This document shows positions 18,365 to 27,870 of a stretch of 64,000 nt of DNA, piece by piece. The position numbers and the translations under genes are program-made. How positions within the stretch are numbered: position 1 is the stretch's first letter; every line of letters starts with the position of its first letter. The stretch covers positions 2,118,001 to 2,182,000 of the forward strand of contig NZ_CP045496.1 of assembly GCF_015500075.1 (NCBI RefSeq), in the 5' to 3' direction. This DNA is from Mesorhizobium sp. INR15 (GTDB lineage Bacteria > Pseudomonadota > Alphaproteobacteria > Rhizobiales > Rhizobiaceae). The notes beneath the pieces were generated by a model. The model was not told where the DNA came from. It saw only the letters and a program-made list of their open reading frames with translations, and searched no databases.

Positions 18365-19267
18365 ATGAAGCTGGTCAGCTACAACATCCAGTACGGGTTC
18401 GGTGGCGATGGCCGCTACGACCTGGCGCGCGCGGCGCGCATCGTTGACGGCGCCGATATCATCGCGTTGCAGGAGGTCGAGCGGCACTGGCAGCGCAGCA
18501 ATTTCGACGACCAGCCGGAGGTGCTGTCTAACCTTTTGCCCGGATATCACTGGGTCTATGGCCCCGCCTTCGACATGGACGCCAGCGAAAGGCGCGATGG
18601 GCGCGTGGTCAACCGGCGCCGGCAATTCGGTACCATGGTTCTGTCAAGGCTGCCGATCGTCTGGTCGCGGCTGCATGCGCTGCCGATGCGCCGTACGCTG
18701 CGGCCACTCAACACCCGAAACGCGGCGCTCGAATGCATGATCCGCACGCCGGCAGGCCCGGTGCGGGTGCTGTCGCTGCATCTTGCCCATATCGCTGAAG
18801 AGGAGCGGCTGGAGCAGATCGACTATCTCCTGGCCGAGCATCGCCGCGCGCCTTCCGATGGCGGTCCCTGGAGCGGCGCTGATGACGAGCCATCGCGCAA
18901 CTGGACGCATGGCGAGCCGCAGCCGGAAAACCCAGTTGCGGCGATCTGGATGGGCGACTTCAACATGGAGCCGGGCAGCGCCGAATACCGCCGCATCGTC
19001 GGCGGCACGCCCTATCATCGTGGCGCCGCCTATCTCGACGGCTTCGTCGATGCCGCTTCCGTTGCCAGCGAACCGGCTCATGATTTCCACACGCATGTGA
19101 AGACCATTGACGGCAAGCTCACAAAACGCCGGCTCGACCATTGCTTCGTCAGCGGCATGTTCGCTGGCCGCGTGCGCTCGGTCAGCGCCGATATCGACGA
19201 AGTCGCCTCGGATCATTTTCCACTGAGGGTCGACATCGACCTCGAAACACCTGGCATCGCCACATGA
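18365..19267 (+). CDS. Endonuclease/exonuclease/phosphatase (EEP) family hydrolase
   Basis: The protein has 300 residues. EEP superfamily motifs are visible: MKLVSYNIQYG at the N-terminus (Asn), ALQEVE (metal-binding Glu), LSLHLAH, WMGDFNMEPGSAEY (Asp-Asn) and SDHFPLRVDI (Asp-His pair at the C-terminus). There is no signal peptide, so it acts in the cytoplasm as a Mg-dependent phosphodiesterase on a nucleic acid, lipid or nucleotide not known from the sequence. Its stop is 7 bases before the next gene, so it is co-transcribed with the EamA transporter. Confidence 0.88.
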   Translation: MKLVSYNIQYGFGGDGRYDLARAARIVDGADIIALQEVERHWQRSNFDDQPEVLSNLLPGYHWVYGPAFDMDASERRDGRVVNRRRQFGTMVLSRLPIVWSRLHALPMRRTLRPLNTRNAALECMIRTPAGPVRVLSLHLAHIAEEERLEQIDYLLAEHRRAPSDGGPWSGADDEPSRNWTHGEPQPENPVAAIWMGDFNMEPGSAEYRRIVGGTPYHRGAAYLDGFVDAASVASEPAHDFHTHVKTIDGKLTKRRLDHCFVSGMFAGRVRSVSADIDEVASDHFPLRVDIDLETPGIAT

Positions 19268-19274
19268 GCCGCGC

Positions 19275-20120
19275 ATGACGCTTTTCGTCTTCTTCGCGGT
19301 GCTTGCCGCCGCCGCCATGCATGCGATCTGGAATGCGCTGGTCAAGGTGCATCTCGACCGCTTCCTGTCGATCACGCTGATGACGCTCGGCATGGGCTTT
19401 GCCGCACTGTTTGTATTGCCCTTCGTCGAGGTGCCGAAAGCCGAGGTGTGGCCCTACATCATCGCCTCGGTGATTTTCCACATGGGCTACAGGACCTTCC
19501 TGATCGGCGCCTACGAGTCCGGCGATTTCGCCCAGACCTATCCGCTTGCGCGCGGCACGGCGCCTTTGCTGGCAGCGATCGGCGGCATGTTCGTCGTAGC
19601 CGAGGTGCCGGCGCCGCTCGCCATTGTCGGCATCCTGCTGCTGTCGGCTGGCACGCTGGTGATGTCGTTTCGCGGCGGCGCGCATCTGGAGAAGCTCAAC
19701 CGGCGCGCGGTCGGTTTTGCGCTTGGCACCTCGATCTTTATCGCCAGCTACACGCTGTCCGACGGTAGTGGTGCTCGGCTCGCCGCCACGGCGCAGAGCT
19801 ATGCCGCCTGGCTGTTCATCTGCGATGCCTTCGGAGCGCTCGTTCTGTGCCTGATCTTCCGAGGGCCGAAGGCGCTGCCGGTGCTGGCGCGCGACTGGAA
19901 GACGGGCCTGTTCACCGGTGTGCTCAGCGGCGCCGCCTACTGGATCGTCATGTGGGCGATGACCAAAGCGCCGATCGCCTCCGTGGCGTCGCTGCGCGAG
20001 ACCTCGATCCTGTTCGCCATGGTGATTTCGGTCTTCGCGCTAGGCGAGAAGATGACTGGCTGGCGCGGCGCCGCCGCGCTCAGCATCGTCGCTGGCGTCA
20101 TTGCGCTGAGACTTGGTTAG
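19275..20120 (+). CDS. EamA/DMT-family transporter
   Basis: The protein has 281 residues with ten predicted membrane helices in two EamA halves (about residues 1-130 and 145-281). It starts with MTLFVFFAVLAAAAMHAIWNAL, typical of this drug/metabolite exporter superfamily. The second half carries APIASVASLRETSILFAMVISV, the usual EamA segment. Substrates range from amino acids to nucleotides; nothing here decides. It is co-transcribed with the EEP hydrolase gene and convergent with the MFS gene 8 bases downstream. Confidence 0.88.
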   Translation: MTLFVFFAVLAAAAMHAIWNALVKVHLDRFLSITLMTLGMGFAALFVLPFVEVPKAEVWPYIIASVIFHMGYRTFLIGAYESGDFAQTYPLARGTAPLLAAIGGMFVVAEVPAPLAIVGILLLSAGTLVMSFRGGAHLEKLNRRAVGFALGTSIFIASYTLSDGSGARLAATAQSYAAWLFICDAFGALVLCLIFRGPKALPVLARDWKTGLFTGVLSGAAYWIVMWAMTKAPIASVASLRETSILFAMVISVFALGEKMTGWRGAAALSIVAGVIALRLG

Positions 20121-20127
20121 CCCCGCT

Positions 20128-21345
20128 TCAGGTGAGCACTGACATCACCTGACCGCGCCGTTCCGGACTGAAGCGGATGACGACAATGATGCAGACGGCA
20201 ACCACACCGGCAAAAAGCGCCAGCGCATAGCCGTAGCTGCCGCCGGCGGCTTCAGCGATGCCGGCCTGATAGGGGCCGCCATAGGACGCCGCGAGATTGC
20301 CGGCCTGGTAGATGAAGCCAGGCAAGGTCGCCCGCACCACGCCCGGCGAAAGCTCGTTGAGGTGCGCCGGGATGACGCCCCAGGCGCCCTGGACCGCGAC
20401 CTGCATGACAAAAGCGCCGATGGCCAGCATGAAGGGCGTCGTGCTGTAAGCCCATAACGGGATTGACGGCAAGGCGATCACGCAGGCCAGGGTGATAGCG
20501 TTCACACGGCCTATCTTCTCGGAAAGCGCGCCGAACGTCAGGCCGCCGACGATGGCGCCAAGATTGGCGACGATGGTGATCCAGCTCACTGTGTGCGGAT
20601 CAAAGCCATGCTGCTTCTTCAGGAAAGTCGGATAGAGGTCCTGCGTGCCATGGCTGAAGAAATTGAAGAACATCATCAGCACGACGGCATAAAGGGCGAC
20701 ACCCCAGTGCTTCTGTAGCGTCTCCAGAAGACCCGGCCGGACCGTTTTCTGCGCCTCGACGAAGGCCGGAGATTCCGGCACGTGCGAGCGTATGAACAGG
20801 ACGATCAGGGCAGGGATGAAGGAGAGCAGGAACATGGCCCGCCAGCCGATCGTGTAGCCATCGATCGTCTGCTGGTAGAGCAGGCCGTAGACCACCGCCG
20901 CCAGCAGGTAGCCCGCCGGATATCCGCATTGCAGGATGCCTGAAACCATGCCGCGTGCGCTGGGCGGAATGGATTCCATGGCGAGCGAACTGCCGAGCCC
21001 CCATTCACCGCCCATGGCGATGCCGAACAAAGCGCGCAGCGCCAGGAAGATGCCGAGATTGGGCGAGAAGGCGGCCAAGGCGCCGATCACCGAATAGCTG
21101 ACAATGTTGAGCATGAGGATCGGCTTGCGCCCGAACCTGTCGGCAAGCATGCCAAAAAAGAACGCGCCGATAAAGCGTGTCGCCAGGGTCAGGAACAGGG
21201 CCTTGGAAACAGCCGGGACATCGGTCTGGAATTCGGTTGCGATATCCGAGAGCAGGAATGTCAGAAGGAAGAAATCAAAGGCATCAAGCGTCCAGCCGAG
21301 AAAGGAGGCCAGGACTGTTTTCTTCTGCTGTGAGTTGAGGTTCAA
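20128..21345 (-). CDS. Major facilitator superfamily transporter (carboxylate/sialate:H+ symporter type)
   Basis: The protein has 405 residues with 12 helices. The MFS signature lies between helices 2 and 3 (GMLADRFGRKPILMLNIV), and helix 1 begins FLGWTLDAFDFFLLTFL, characteristic of the aromatic-acid/lactate/sialate branch. It is likely a proton symporter for an organic acid. It lies downstream of the Dabb gene on the same strand with a 115-base gap and could be the last member of the large LacI-controlled locus or have its own promoter. Confidence 0.88.
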   Translation of the reverse strand: MNLNSQQKKTVLASFLGWTLDAFDFFLLTFLLSDIATEFQTDVPAVSKALFLTLATRFIGAFFFGMLADRFGRKPILMLNIVSYSVIGALAAFSPNLGIFLALRALFGIAMGGEWGLGSSLAMESIPPSARGMVSGILQCGYPAGYLLAAVVYGLLYQQTIDGYTIGWRAMFLLSFIPALIVLFIRSHVPESPAFVEAQKTVRPGLLETLQKHWGVALYAVVLMMFFNFFSHGTQDLYPTFLKKQHGFDPHTVSWITIVANLGAIVGGLTFGALSEKIGRVNAITLACVIALPSIPLWAYSTTPFMLAIGAFVMQVAVQGAWGVIPAHLNELSPGVVRATLPGFIYQAGNLAASYGGPYQAGIAEAAGGSYGYALALFAGVVAVCIIVVIRFSPERRGQVMSVLT

Positions 21346-21460
21346 GGCGTCCTCCCTTTACCGCCCCCGACGAACGATATGTCGCCCGGTTGGCAAAAGA
21401 GAACAGCTGTCAGCCGGCTTTCGAAGAACCGGCGTTCACATTTTCGTATTCCAGCTTTGG

Positions 21461-21769
21461 TCAGATTTCCAGGTCGAAGACCATCAGCCCGTCGGTGCCG
21501 CCTTCGAGCGCCGCGACCAGGCGAGCGCCGGCGCGCTGATGCGCCTCATGCACGAGATAGGCGTCACGCGCGGCGGCATCGCGGAAGTCGATGGTGAAGC
21601 CATGGGTGAAACCGCGTGCGAAAGGCTCCGGGCTGACATTGGCGCTGAACTGGACGGCAGCCATGCCGTCGATCACCTGTCGCAGCGCTTGGAGGTCGGC
21701 GTGGATCGCCTTGCGCTCGCCGGTGCCGACATCGTTGCGGAATTTGACGAAGACACAGTGCCTGATCAT
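21461..21769 (-). CDS. Dabb-domain (stress-responsive alpha/beta barrel) protein
   Basis: The protein has 102 residues and is a single dimeric alpha+beta barrel domain: MIRHCVFVKFRND at the first strand, FARGFTHGFTIDF in the middle and HEAHQR near the last helix. The start is set at 21769, where GAGAG precedes the ATG by 7 bases; upstream in-frame starts would overlap the GMC gene. Dabb proteins are ligand-binding or cyclase/isomerase-like barrels and are often found in catabolic operons. Here it is the last gene after the second GMC oxidoreductase, 28 bases downstream, so it may act on the product of that enzyme. Confidence 0.85.
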   Translation of the reverse strand: MIRHCVFVKFRNDVGTGERKAIHADLQALRQVIDGMAAVQFSANVSPEPFARGFTHGFTIDFRDAAARDAYLVHEAHQRAGARLVAALEGGTDGLMVFDLEI

Positions 21770-21797
21770 CTTTTCGCTCTCCACACTTTTCCTGGAA

Positions 21798-23426
21798 TTA
21801 GGCCGCACGATTGCCGGAGAACACCGCCGGCGCCAGCGGCTCGCGGCCAAGGATCAGGTCGGCGCCCTTTTCGCCAACCATGATGGTTGGCGCATTGGTG
21901 TTGGAGGAGGGCACGCGCGGCATCACCGAGGCGTCGCACACCCGCAGGCCCTCGATGCCGCGCAGCCGGAGATCGGGCGTCACCACGGCCATCTCATCAT
22001 GGCCCATGCGGCAGGTGCCGACGGGGTGATGATCGGTCTTCGAGCTGCGGCAGGCATAGTCGAACAACTCGTCGTCGCTGGCGAGCGATGGACCGGGCAG
22101 CACTTCGCGCAGCACGTAAGGGGCAAGCGCCTTCTGCCGCATGATCTCGCGCGCCAGGCGCAGCCCCTTCAGCGACATGGCGCGGTCATAAGGATCGGAC
22201 CAGTAGTTCGGATCGATCAGCGGATGATCGGCCGGATCGGCACTCTTCAGCCGCACCGTGCCGCGCGAGCGCGGCCGCAGGAAGGCCGAGTTCAGGGTCA
22301 CGCCCGGGTTCTTCAGCTTCTCGACGCCAGCCTCGATGCCCGAGCCGAGGCCGAGATGGAACTGGATGTCGGGGGAGGCGGCGGTCGGGTCGGCGTACCA
22401 GAAGCCGCCGGTCTCAAACAGGCTGGAGGCCACCGGCCCTTTCTTGAGCAGCAGATACTGCAGGCCGGCCCAGGCCGTGCGGTGCAGCTTGGCGTAGTTA
22501 TCATAGGTGTGGTCGCCGGTGCATTCGCCGATGACGAACAGGTCGAGATGGTCCTGCATGTTGGAGCCGACGCCGGGCAGGTCATGCACGGGTGTGACGC
22601 CGACCGATTTCAGATGATCGGCTGGACCGATGCCCGACTGCATCAAGAGCTTCGGCGAGCCGATGGCGCCGGACGAGACGATGACCTCGCGATCGGCACG
22701 CAGGATTGTTTTCTGGCCGCCCGGCTTGTCGACGATCTCGACGCCGATGGCGCGGCCCTTTTCGACGACGATGCGTGTGACCAGCACATCGGTCCTGACA
22801 GTGAGGTTCTTGCGCGCGCGGATCGGCTTGAGGTAGGCGACCGAGGCGGAGGAGCGCCGGGCGTCCTTCTGCGTCAGCTGGTAGTAGCCGACGCCTTCCT
22901 GGCTGGCGCCGTTGAAATCCGGATTGAAGGGAATGCCCATCTCCTGGCCGGCGCGGAAATAGGCCTCGCAGATCGGCAGCGGCGAGATCGGGTTGGAGAC
23001 GCCGAGCGGGCCCTGGTCGCCGTGGAAATCGTTGGCGTAGCGCTGGTTGTTCTCGGCCCGCTTGAAGTAGGGAAGCACATCGCGGTAGCCCCAGCCAGCG
23101 AGGCCTTCCTCCTTCTCCCAGGTGTCATAGTCGCGGGCGTTGCCGCGCGTGTAGATCTGGGCGTTGATGGAGGAGCCGCCGCCGACCACCTTGGCCTGCG
23201 TATACCAGTAGACGCGGTCCTTCATGTGCTTTTGCGGCACCGTCGACCAGCCCCAGGAGGCGATGCCCTTGGTCATCTTGGCGAAGCCGGCCGGCATATG
23301 GATATAGGGGTGCCAGTCCTTGCCGCCGGCCTCCAGCAGAAGCACGGAGTTGGACGGATCCTCGCTCAGCCTGTTGGCCAGAACGCAACCAGCCGGGCCG
23401 GCGCCCACGATGATGTAGTCGGTCAT
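21798..23426 (-). CDS. GMC-family FAD oxidoreductase, choline dehydrogenase-like
   Basis: The protein has 542 residues. It begins with the FAD-binding dinucleotide fold YIIVGAGPAGCVLANRLSE and an E in LLLEAGG. It contains the GMC signatures GGGSSINAQIYTRGN and SSGAIGSPKLLMQSGIGP. The C-terminal active-site histidine is in DHHPVGTCRMG and the second residue in SSNTNAPTIMVGEKGADLI. It oxidises an alcohol group, as choline or polyethylene glycol dehydrogenases do. ATG 23426 is preferred over a GTG 12 bases upstream that touches the SDR stop. No bet regulator is nearby, and its place in a sugar-importer operon argues for a polyol- or glycoside-like substrate. Confidence 0.93.
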   Translation of the reverse strand: MTDYIIVGAGPAGCVLANRLSEDPSNSVLLLEAGGKDWHPYIHMPAGFAKMTKGIASWGWSTVPQKHMKDRVYWYTQAKVVGGGSSINAQIYTRGNARDYDTWEKEEGLAGWGYRDVLPYFKRAENNQRYANDFHGDQGPLGVSNPISPLPICEAYFRAGQEMGIPFNPDFNGASQEGVGYYQLTQKDARRSSASVAYLKPIRARKNLTVRTDVLVTRIVVEKGRAIGVEIVDKPGGQKTILRADREVIVSSGAIGSPKLLMQSGIGPADHLKSVGVTPVHDLPGVGSNMQDHLDLFVIGECTGDHTYDNYAKLHRTAWAGLQYLLLKKGPVASSLFETGGFWYADPTAASPDIQFHLGLGSGIEAGVEKLKNPGVTLNSAFLRPRSRGTVRLKSADPADHPLIDPNYWSDPYDRAMSLKGLRLAREIMRQKALAPYVLREVLPGPSLASDDELFDYACRSSKTDHHPVGTCRMGHDEMAVVTPDLRLRGIEGLRVCDASVMPRVPSSNTNAPTIMVGEKGADLILGREPLAPAVFSGNRAA

Positions 23427-23438
23427 GACACTATCCAC

Positions 23439-24200
23439 TTACAGTCGCGGCACTGAGAGCGCACCGTCGACATTGATGATCGAGCCGGTTGAAAAACCAA
23501 GCTTGCCGGCGGCAAGCGTGGCCACCACGGCGCCAATGTCGGAGGCTTCGCCCCAGCGTTTTGCCGGTACCAGGCCGCCGTCGATCAGCGCGTCGTATTT
23601 CGCGGTAACGCCTGCGGTCATGTCGGTTCGGATGATGCCCGGCCGCAATTCGAAGACGCCGATATTTTCGGCGGCGAGCCGCAGCGCCAGGTTCTTCACC
23701 CACATCGAGAGCCCGGCTTTCGACACGCAGTAGTCGGCGCGCTCGGGCGATGCCATTTCAGCACTGACCGAGGTGATGGTGATGATCGATTTCGCAAGAT
23801 CGCCTGGCGTGGTCAGCATCGCCTTGGCGACGGCCTGGCTGAGAAACACGGTGCCGCGCAGATTGATGTTCAACGCGCGGTCGAAATGCTCCGGTTTCAG
23901 GTCCAGCAGGTCGCCGCGCACCGCGGCCCCGACGCCGGCGTTGTTGACCAGGCAGTCGATACGGCCGAAGGCGTGCAGCGCGGTTTCGACAAGAGCGGCA
24001 TGACCGGTGAGATCGGCGATGTCACAGCTGACATAGGCGAATTTCACACCGCGCGCGGTGATATCGGCGGCGAGATCATCAGCGGGTTTCTCGGAAAGAT
24101 CGGCGACAAGGATGTCAAAGCCGGTGTCGGCCAGTGCCTGGGCGCAAGCAAGGCCGATGCCGCGCGCGCCGCCGGTGACGATGGCCGCCGGGCGGGTCAT
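23439..24200 (-). CDS. Short-chain dehydrogenase/reductase
   Basis: The protein has 253 residues. The NAD(P)-binding motif is TGGARGIG (about residues 9-16), NNAG lies near residue 88 and the catalytic triad is S (ITITSVSAEM), then Y and K in ADYCVSKAG. It is a classical SDR acting on an alcohol or ketone. The start at 24200 overlaps the stop of the GMC gene by 4 bases (ATGA); a much longer open frame upstream is only a shadow of that gene. It sits between two GMC oxidoreductases, so the three are a likely set of successive oxidations on one substrate. Confidence 0.92.
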   Translation of the reverse strand: MTRPAAIVTGGARGIGLACAQALADTGFDILVADLSEKPADDLAADITARGVKFAYVSCDIADLTGHAALVETALHAFGRIDCLVNNAGVGAAVRGDLLDLKPEHFDRALNINLRGTVFLSQAVAKAMLTTPGDLAKSIITITSVSAEMASPERADYCVSKAGLSMWVKNLALRLAAENIGVFELRPGIIRTDMTAGVTAKYDALIDGGLVPAKRWGEASDIGAVVATLAAGKLGFSTGSIINVDGALSVPRL

Positions 24201-25699
24201 GCGGCAAGCTCGTTTTTGCGGATATGGCCCGCGACCCGCAGCGCTTGGGCTGCGATCGAAAGCGCCGGGTTTACGGCAGCCGAGGTCGGCAGAAAGCCGC
24301 CGTCGACGACGAACAGGTTCTGGTGGTCGAAGGCGCGGCAGAAGGGATCGAGCGGCGATGTCGCCGGATCGGTGCCCATCCTGACCGTGCCGCACTGGTG
24401 CGAGGGAGTGCGCTTGTCGAAGGGGCGCGACAGCACGATCGGATAGCCGCAGGCGCGGAAGTGCTCGCGCATCACCTTGGTCAGCCCATCGAGCGACTGC
24501 ATGTTGGAGCGCCGCCATTGCATGACGATGTCCTTGCCGTCGACCATGATGCGGCTTTCGGGGTCTGGCAGATCCTCGCACATCAGGTACCAGTCGACGG
24601 CATGGCCGGCCATGTAGTCGAGTGCGAATTTCGGCGCCAGCTTGACGTTGGCCCTCAGCATGTTGCCGTCGATCTTGCCGAGGAGCTGGACATTGCCGAG
24701 CGGCTTGCCGCCCTTGCGGTCGGACAGGTAGTAGTCGTTCAGCATCAGCGTCTTCTGGTAGACGGAATCGTTGCGGCGACGCGGATCGATCGCCAGCATG
24801 GCGCTCGAATTGTGGTTCATGAAATTGCGGCCGACCTGGTCGGAGCGGTTGGCGAGGCCTTTGCCATCAGGTGAGGGCGAGCGCAGCAGGATGACCGCTG
24901 AATTGACCGCGCCGGCCGACAGGATGACCAGCTTCGGCGTCAGCTTTTTCCTGGAACCGTCCTTGACGTAATGGATGGCGGCGATCGATTTGCCGTCAGG
25001 CGCTGTTTCGAGATAGTCGACATAGGCGCCGGTTTCGAGCCTGATGTTCGGGTCGGTCAGCGCTGCCGTCAGCGGTCCTGTCTGCGCATCCACCTTGCCT
25101 TGGCCGGCGTTCGGGAATGCGTCCCAGCCGGTCTTGCCTTCCTTCAGCCAGGTGTCGATGTCGACACCGAGCGGCAACGAGGCCGGATGCAGGCCAAGCC
25201 CCTTCAGTTCGGCACGGGCGCGCGCAATAGGCGCTTCGTCGGGTACCGGCTTGTAGGCATAGGGGATCGAGTGGAACGGCTCCGTCGGGTCCTCGCCCAA
25301 CGTGCCACGCACGCGGAACAGCTGCTCGGCCTTCGAATACCAGGGCTCGAATTCGTCGTAGGAAAACGGCCATGCCGGCGAGACGCCACCAAAGTGTTCC
25401 ATGGCGGAGAAATCTTCCTTGCGGTAGCGGATCAGCACCGCTCCGTAGAATTTCGAATTGCCGCCGACATAGTAGTAGTTGCCAGGGTTGAAGGCTGCGC
25501 CACCAGCTTCGCGCCACATCTCCTTCGGCCGGTAGTGGCCATCGACAAAGATCGAGCGCGTATCACGCGCGTGCGGCGTCGCCGGCAAGGGCTCGCCGCG
25601 CTCCAGGATCAGGATCGAGGCGCCGCTGCCAGCCAGACCGGAGGCGATCGTGGCGCCACCGACGCCGGAGCCGATGATGACAATGTCCGGGCTGGTCAT
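24197..25699 (-). CDS. GMC-family FAD oxidoreductase (sugar/polyol dehydrogenase-like)
   Basis: The protein has 500 residues. It starts with the FAD fold IVIIGSGVGGATIASGLAGSG and has YYYVGGNSKFYGAVLIRYR, the form seen in fructose, gluconate and glucoside dehydrogenase flavoproteins rather than in choline dehydrogenase. The C-terminal GMC domain holds the active-site SHQCGTVRMG and SAAVNPALS. No twin-arginine or Sec signal is seen, so it is probably cytoplasmic or needs a partner. Its stop overlaps the SDR start. A rhizobial palindromic repeat separates it from the ABC ATPase gene upstream. Confidence 0.9.
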   Translation of the reverse strand: MTSPDIVIIGSGVGGATIASGLAGSGASILILERGEPLPATPHARDTRSIFVDGHYRPKEMWREAGGAAFNPGNYYYVGGNSKFYGAVLIRYRKEDFSAMEHFGGVSPAWPFSYDEFEPWYSKAEQLFRVRGTLGEDPTEPFHSIPYAYKPVPDEAPIARARAELKGLGLHPASLPLGVDIDTWLKEGKTGWDAFPNAGQGKVDAQTGPLTAALTDPNIRLETGAYVDYLETAPDGKSIAAIHYVKDGSRKKLTPKLVILSAGAVNSAVILLRSPSPDGKGLANRSDQVGRNFMNHNSSAMLAIDPRRRNDSVYQKTLMLNDYYLSDRKGGKPLGNVQLLGKIDGNMLRANVKLAPKFALDYMAGHAVDWYLMCEDLPDPESRIMVDGKDIVMQWRRSNMQSLDGLTKVMREHFRACGYPIVLSRPFDKRTPSHQCGTVRMGTDPATSPLDPFCRAFDHQNLFVVDGGFLPTSAAVNPALSIAAQALRVAGHIRKNELAA

Positions 25700-25700
25700 G

Positions 25701-25805
25701 GCCTAAAGCGCGCCGTGTTGGAACTGACAGATGCGCCGCGCTTCAGGCCTTTGTTTTGATGCATGTCGTTGCCCCAAAACCGGATCCACTTTTGGGCGAC
25801 ATGCA

Positions 25806-25807
<2 letters not shown>
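25701..25807. repeat. Rhizobial intergenic repeat with two palindromes
   Basis: The first dyad is GCCTAAAGCGCG (25701-25712) with CGCGCTTCAGGC (25737-25748). The second is GATGCATGTCG (25758-25768) with CGACATGCATC (25797-25807), with AAAACCGGATCCACTTTT in its loop. I recognise this as the repeat with ATGCATGTCGTTGCCC...ACTTTTGGGCGACATGCAT that is widespread in Mesorhizobium, Sinorhizobium and relatives. It fills the whole gap between the ATPase and GMC genes and its right arm enters the ATPase stop codon. It may act as an mRNA processing or stabilising element. Confidence 0.8.
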
Positions 25808-26921
<1,114 letters not shown>

Positions 26922-26925
26922 CAGA

Positions 26926-27870
26926 TTATCCTTTGACGGCGCCCGCCATCAGACCGCGCACGAAGTAGCGGCCGGCGAGCACATAGACGAGGAGGGTGGG
27001 CAGTGCCGCGATCATCGCGGCAGCCATGTTGACGTTGTATTCGACGACGCCGGTCGAGGTGTTGACGACGTTGTTGAGCGCCACCGTCATCGGCATCGCG
27101 TCGCCGGTGCCGGCATAGGCCGAGGCGAACAGGAAGTCGTTCCAGATATTGGTGAACTGGTAGATGACCGTGACGACGAAGATCGGCAGCGAGTTCGGCA
27201 GCATGATGCGGCGGAAGATCTGGAAGAAGGAGGCGCCGTCGACCTGCGCGGCCTTGACCAGTTCGGTCGGGAAGGCCTCGTAGTAATTGCGGAAGAACAG
27301 CGTGGTGAAGCCGAGGCCGTAAACGACGTGGACGAAGACCAGGTTGAGTGTCGGATTGCCGAGGCCGAGGCTGGTTCCGATCGTGTTCTGCAAGGTGACA
27401 CCGAAGCGGCCGAGGCTGCCAAGGATCGTCGCCATCGGCAGCAGCACCGACTGGAACGGAATGAAGCAGGCGAACAGCATCAACCCGAACACCAGCGTGT
27501 GGCCACGGAAGCGCCATTTGGTCAGGACGTAGCCGTTAAGCGCACCCATCAGGGTCGAGATCAGCACGGCCGGAACCACCATCTTGATGGAGTTCCAGAA
27601 ATAACCCTTGATGCCGGCGCAGGTGAGGCCGACGCAGGTCTCGCCCCAGGCCTTCAGCCAGGGATCGAAGGTCGGTGCCTTTGGCAGCGCCAGCATGTTG
27701 CCGTTCTGGATCTCATCCATGGTCTTGAACGAGGTGACGAGCATGACGAAGAGCGGCATCAGGTAGAACACCGCGAACAGCGCCAGCAGTCCGTAGATGA
27801 CGATGCGGTTGAGGGTCTTGGAGCTGATGCCGCCGGTCGTCTGGCGGGCGGGAGTGGTGACAGCGCTCAT
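26926..27870 (-). CDS. Sugar ABC transporter permease (MalG-like)
   Basis: The protein has 314 residues with six helices. The cytoplasmic EAA loop is YYEAFPTELVKAAQVDGASFFQIFRRIMLPN near residue 215. N-terminal residues 1-25 are polar, then YGLLALFAVFYLMPLFVMLV. It belongs to the carbohydrate CUT1 permeases. Its start overlaps the stop of the other permease by 4 bases. With the GtsA-like binding protein it resembles glucose/mannose-type importers. Confidence 0.92.
   Translation of the reverse strand: MSAVTTPARQTTGGISSKTLNRIVIYGLLALFAVFYLMPLFVMLVTSFKTMDEIQNGNMLALPKAPTFDPWLKAWGETCVGLTCAGIKGYFWNSIKMVVPAVLISTLMGALNGYVLTKWRFRGHTLVFGLMLFACFIPFQSVLLPMATILGSLGRFGVTLQNTIGTSLGLGNPTLNLVFVHVVYGLGFTTLFFRNYYEAFPTELVKAAQVDGASFFQIFRRIMLPNSLPIFVVTVIYQFTNIWNDFLFASAYAGTGDAMPMTVALNNVVNTSTGVVEYNVNMAAAMIAALPTLLVYVLAGRYFVRGLMAGAVKG

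Noticed and set aside
21591..23456. Open frame of 621 codons on the plus strand
   Set aside because: It is antisense to the GMC oxidoreductase and Dabb genes and has no recognisable motif.
24201..24581. Extended N-terminus of the SDR frame
   Set aside because: It lies wholly within the GMC gene in another frame; the SDR fold starts exactly at 24200 with a stop-start overlap.
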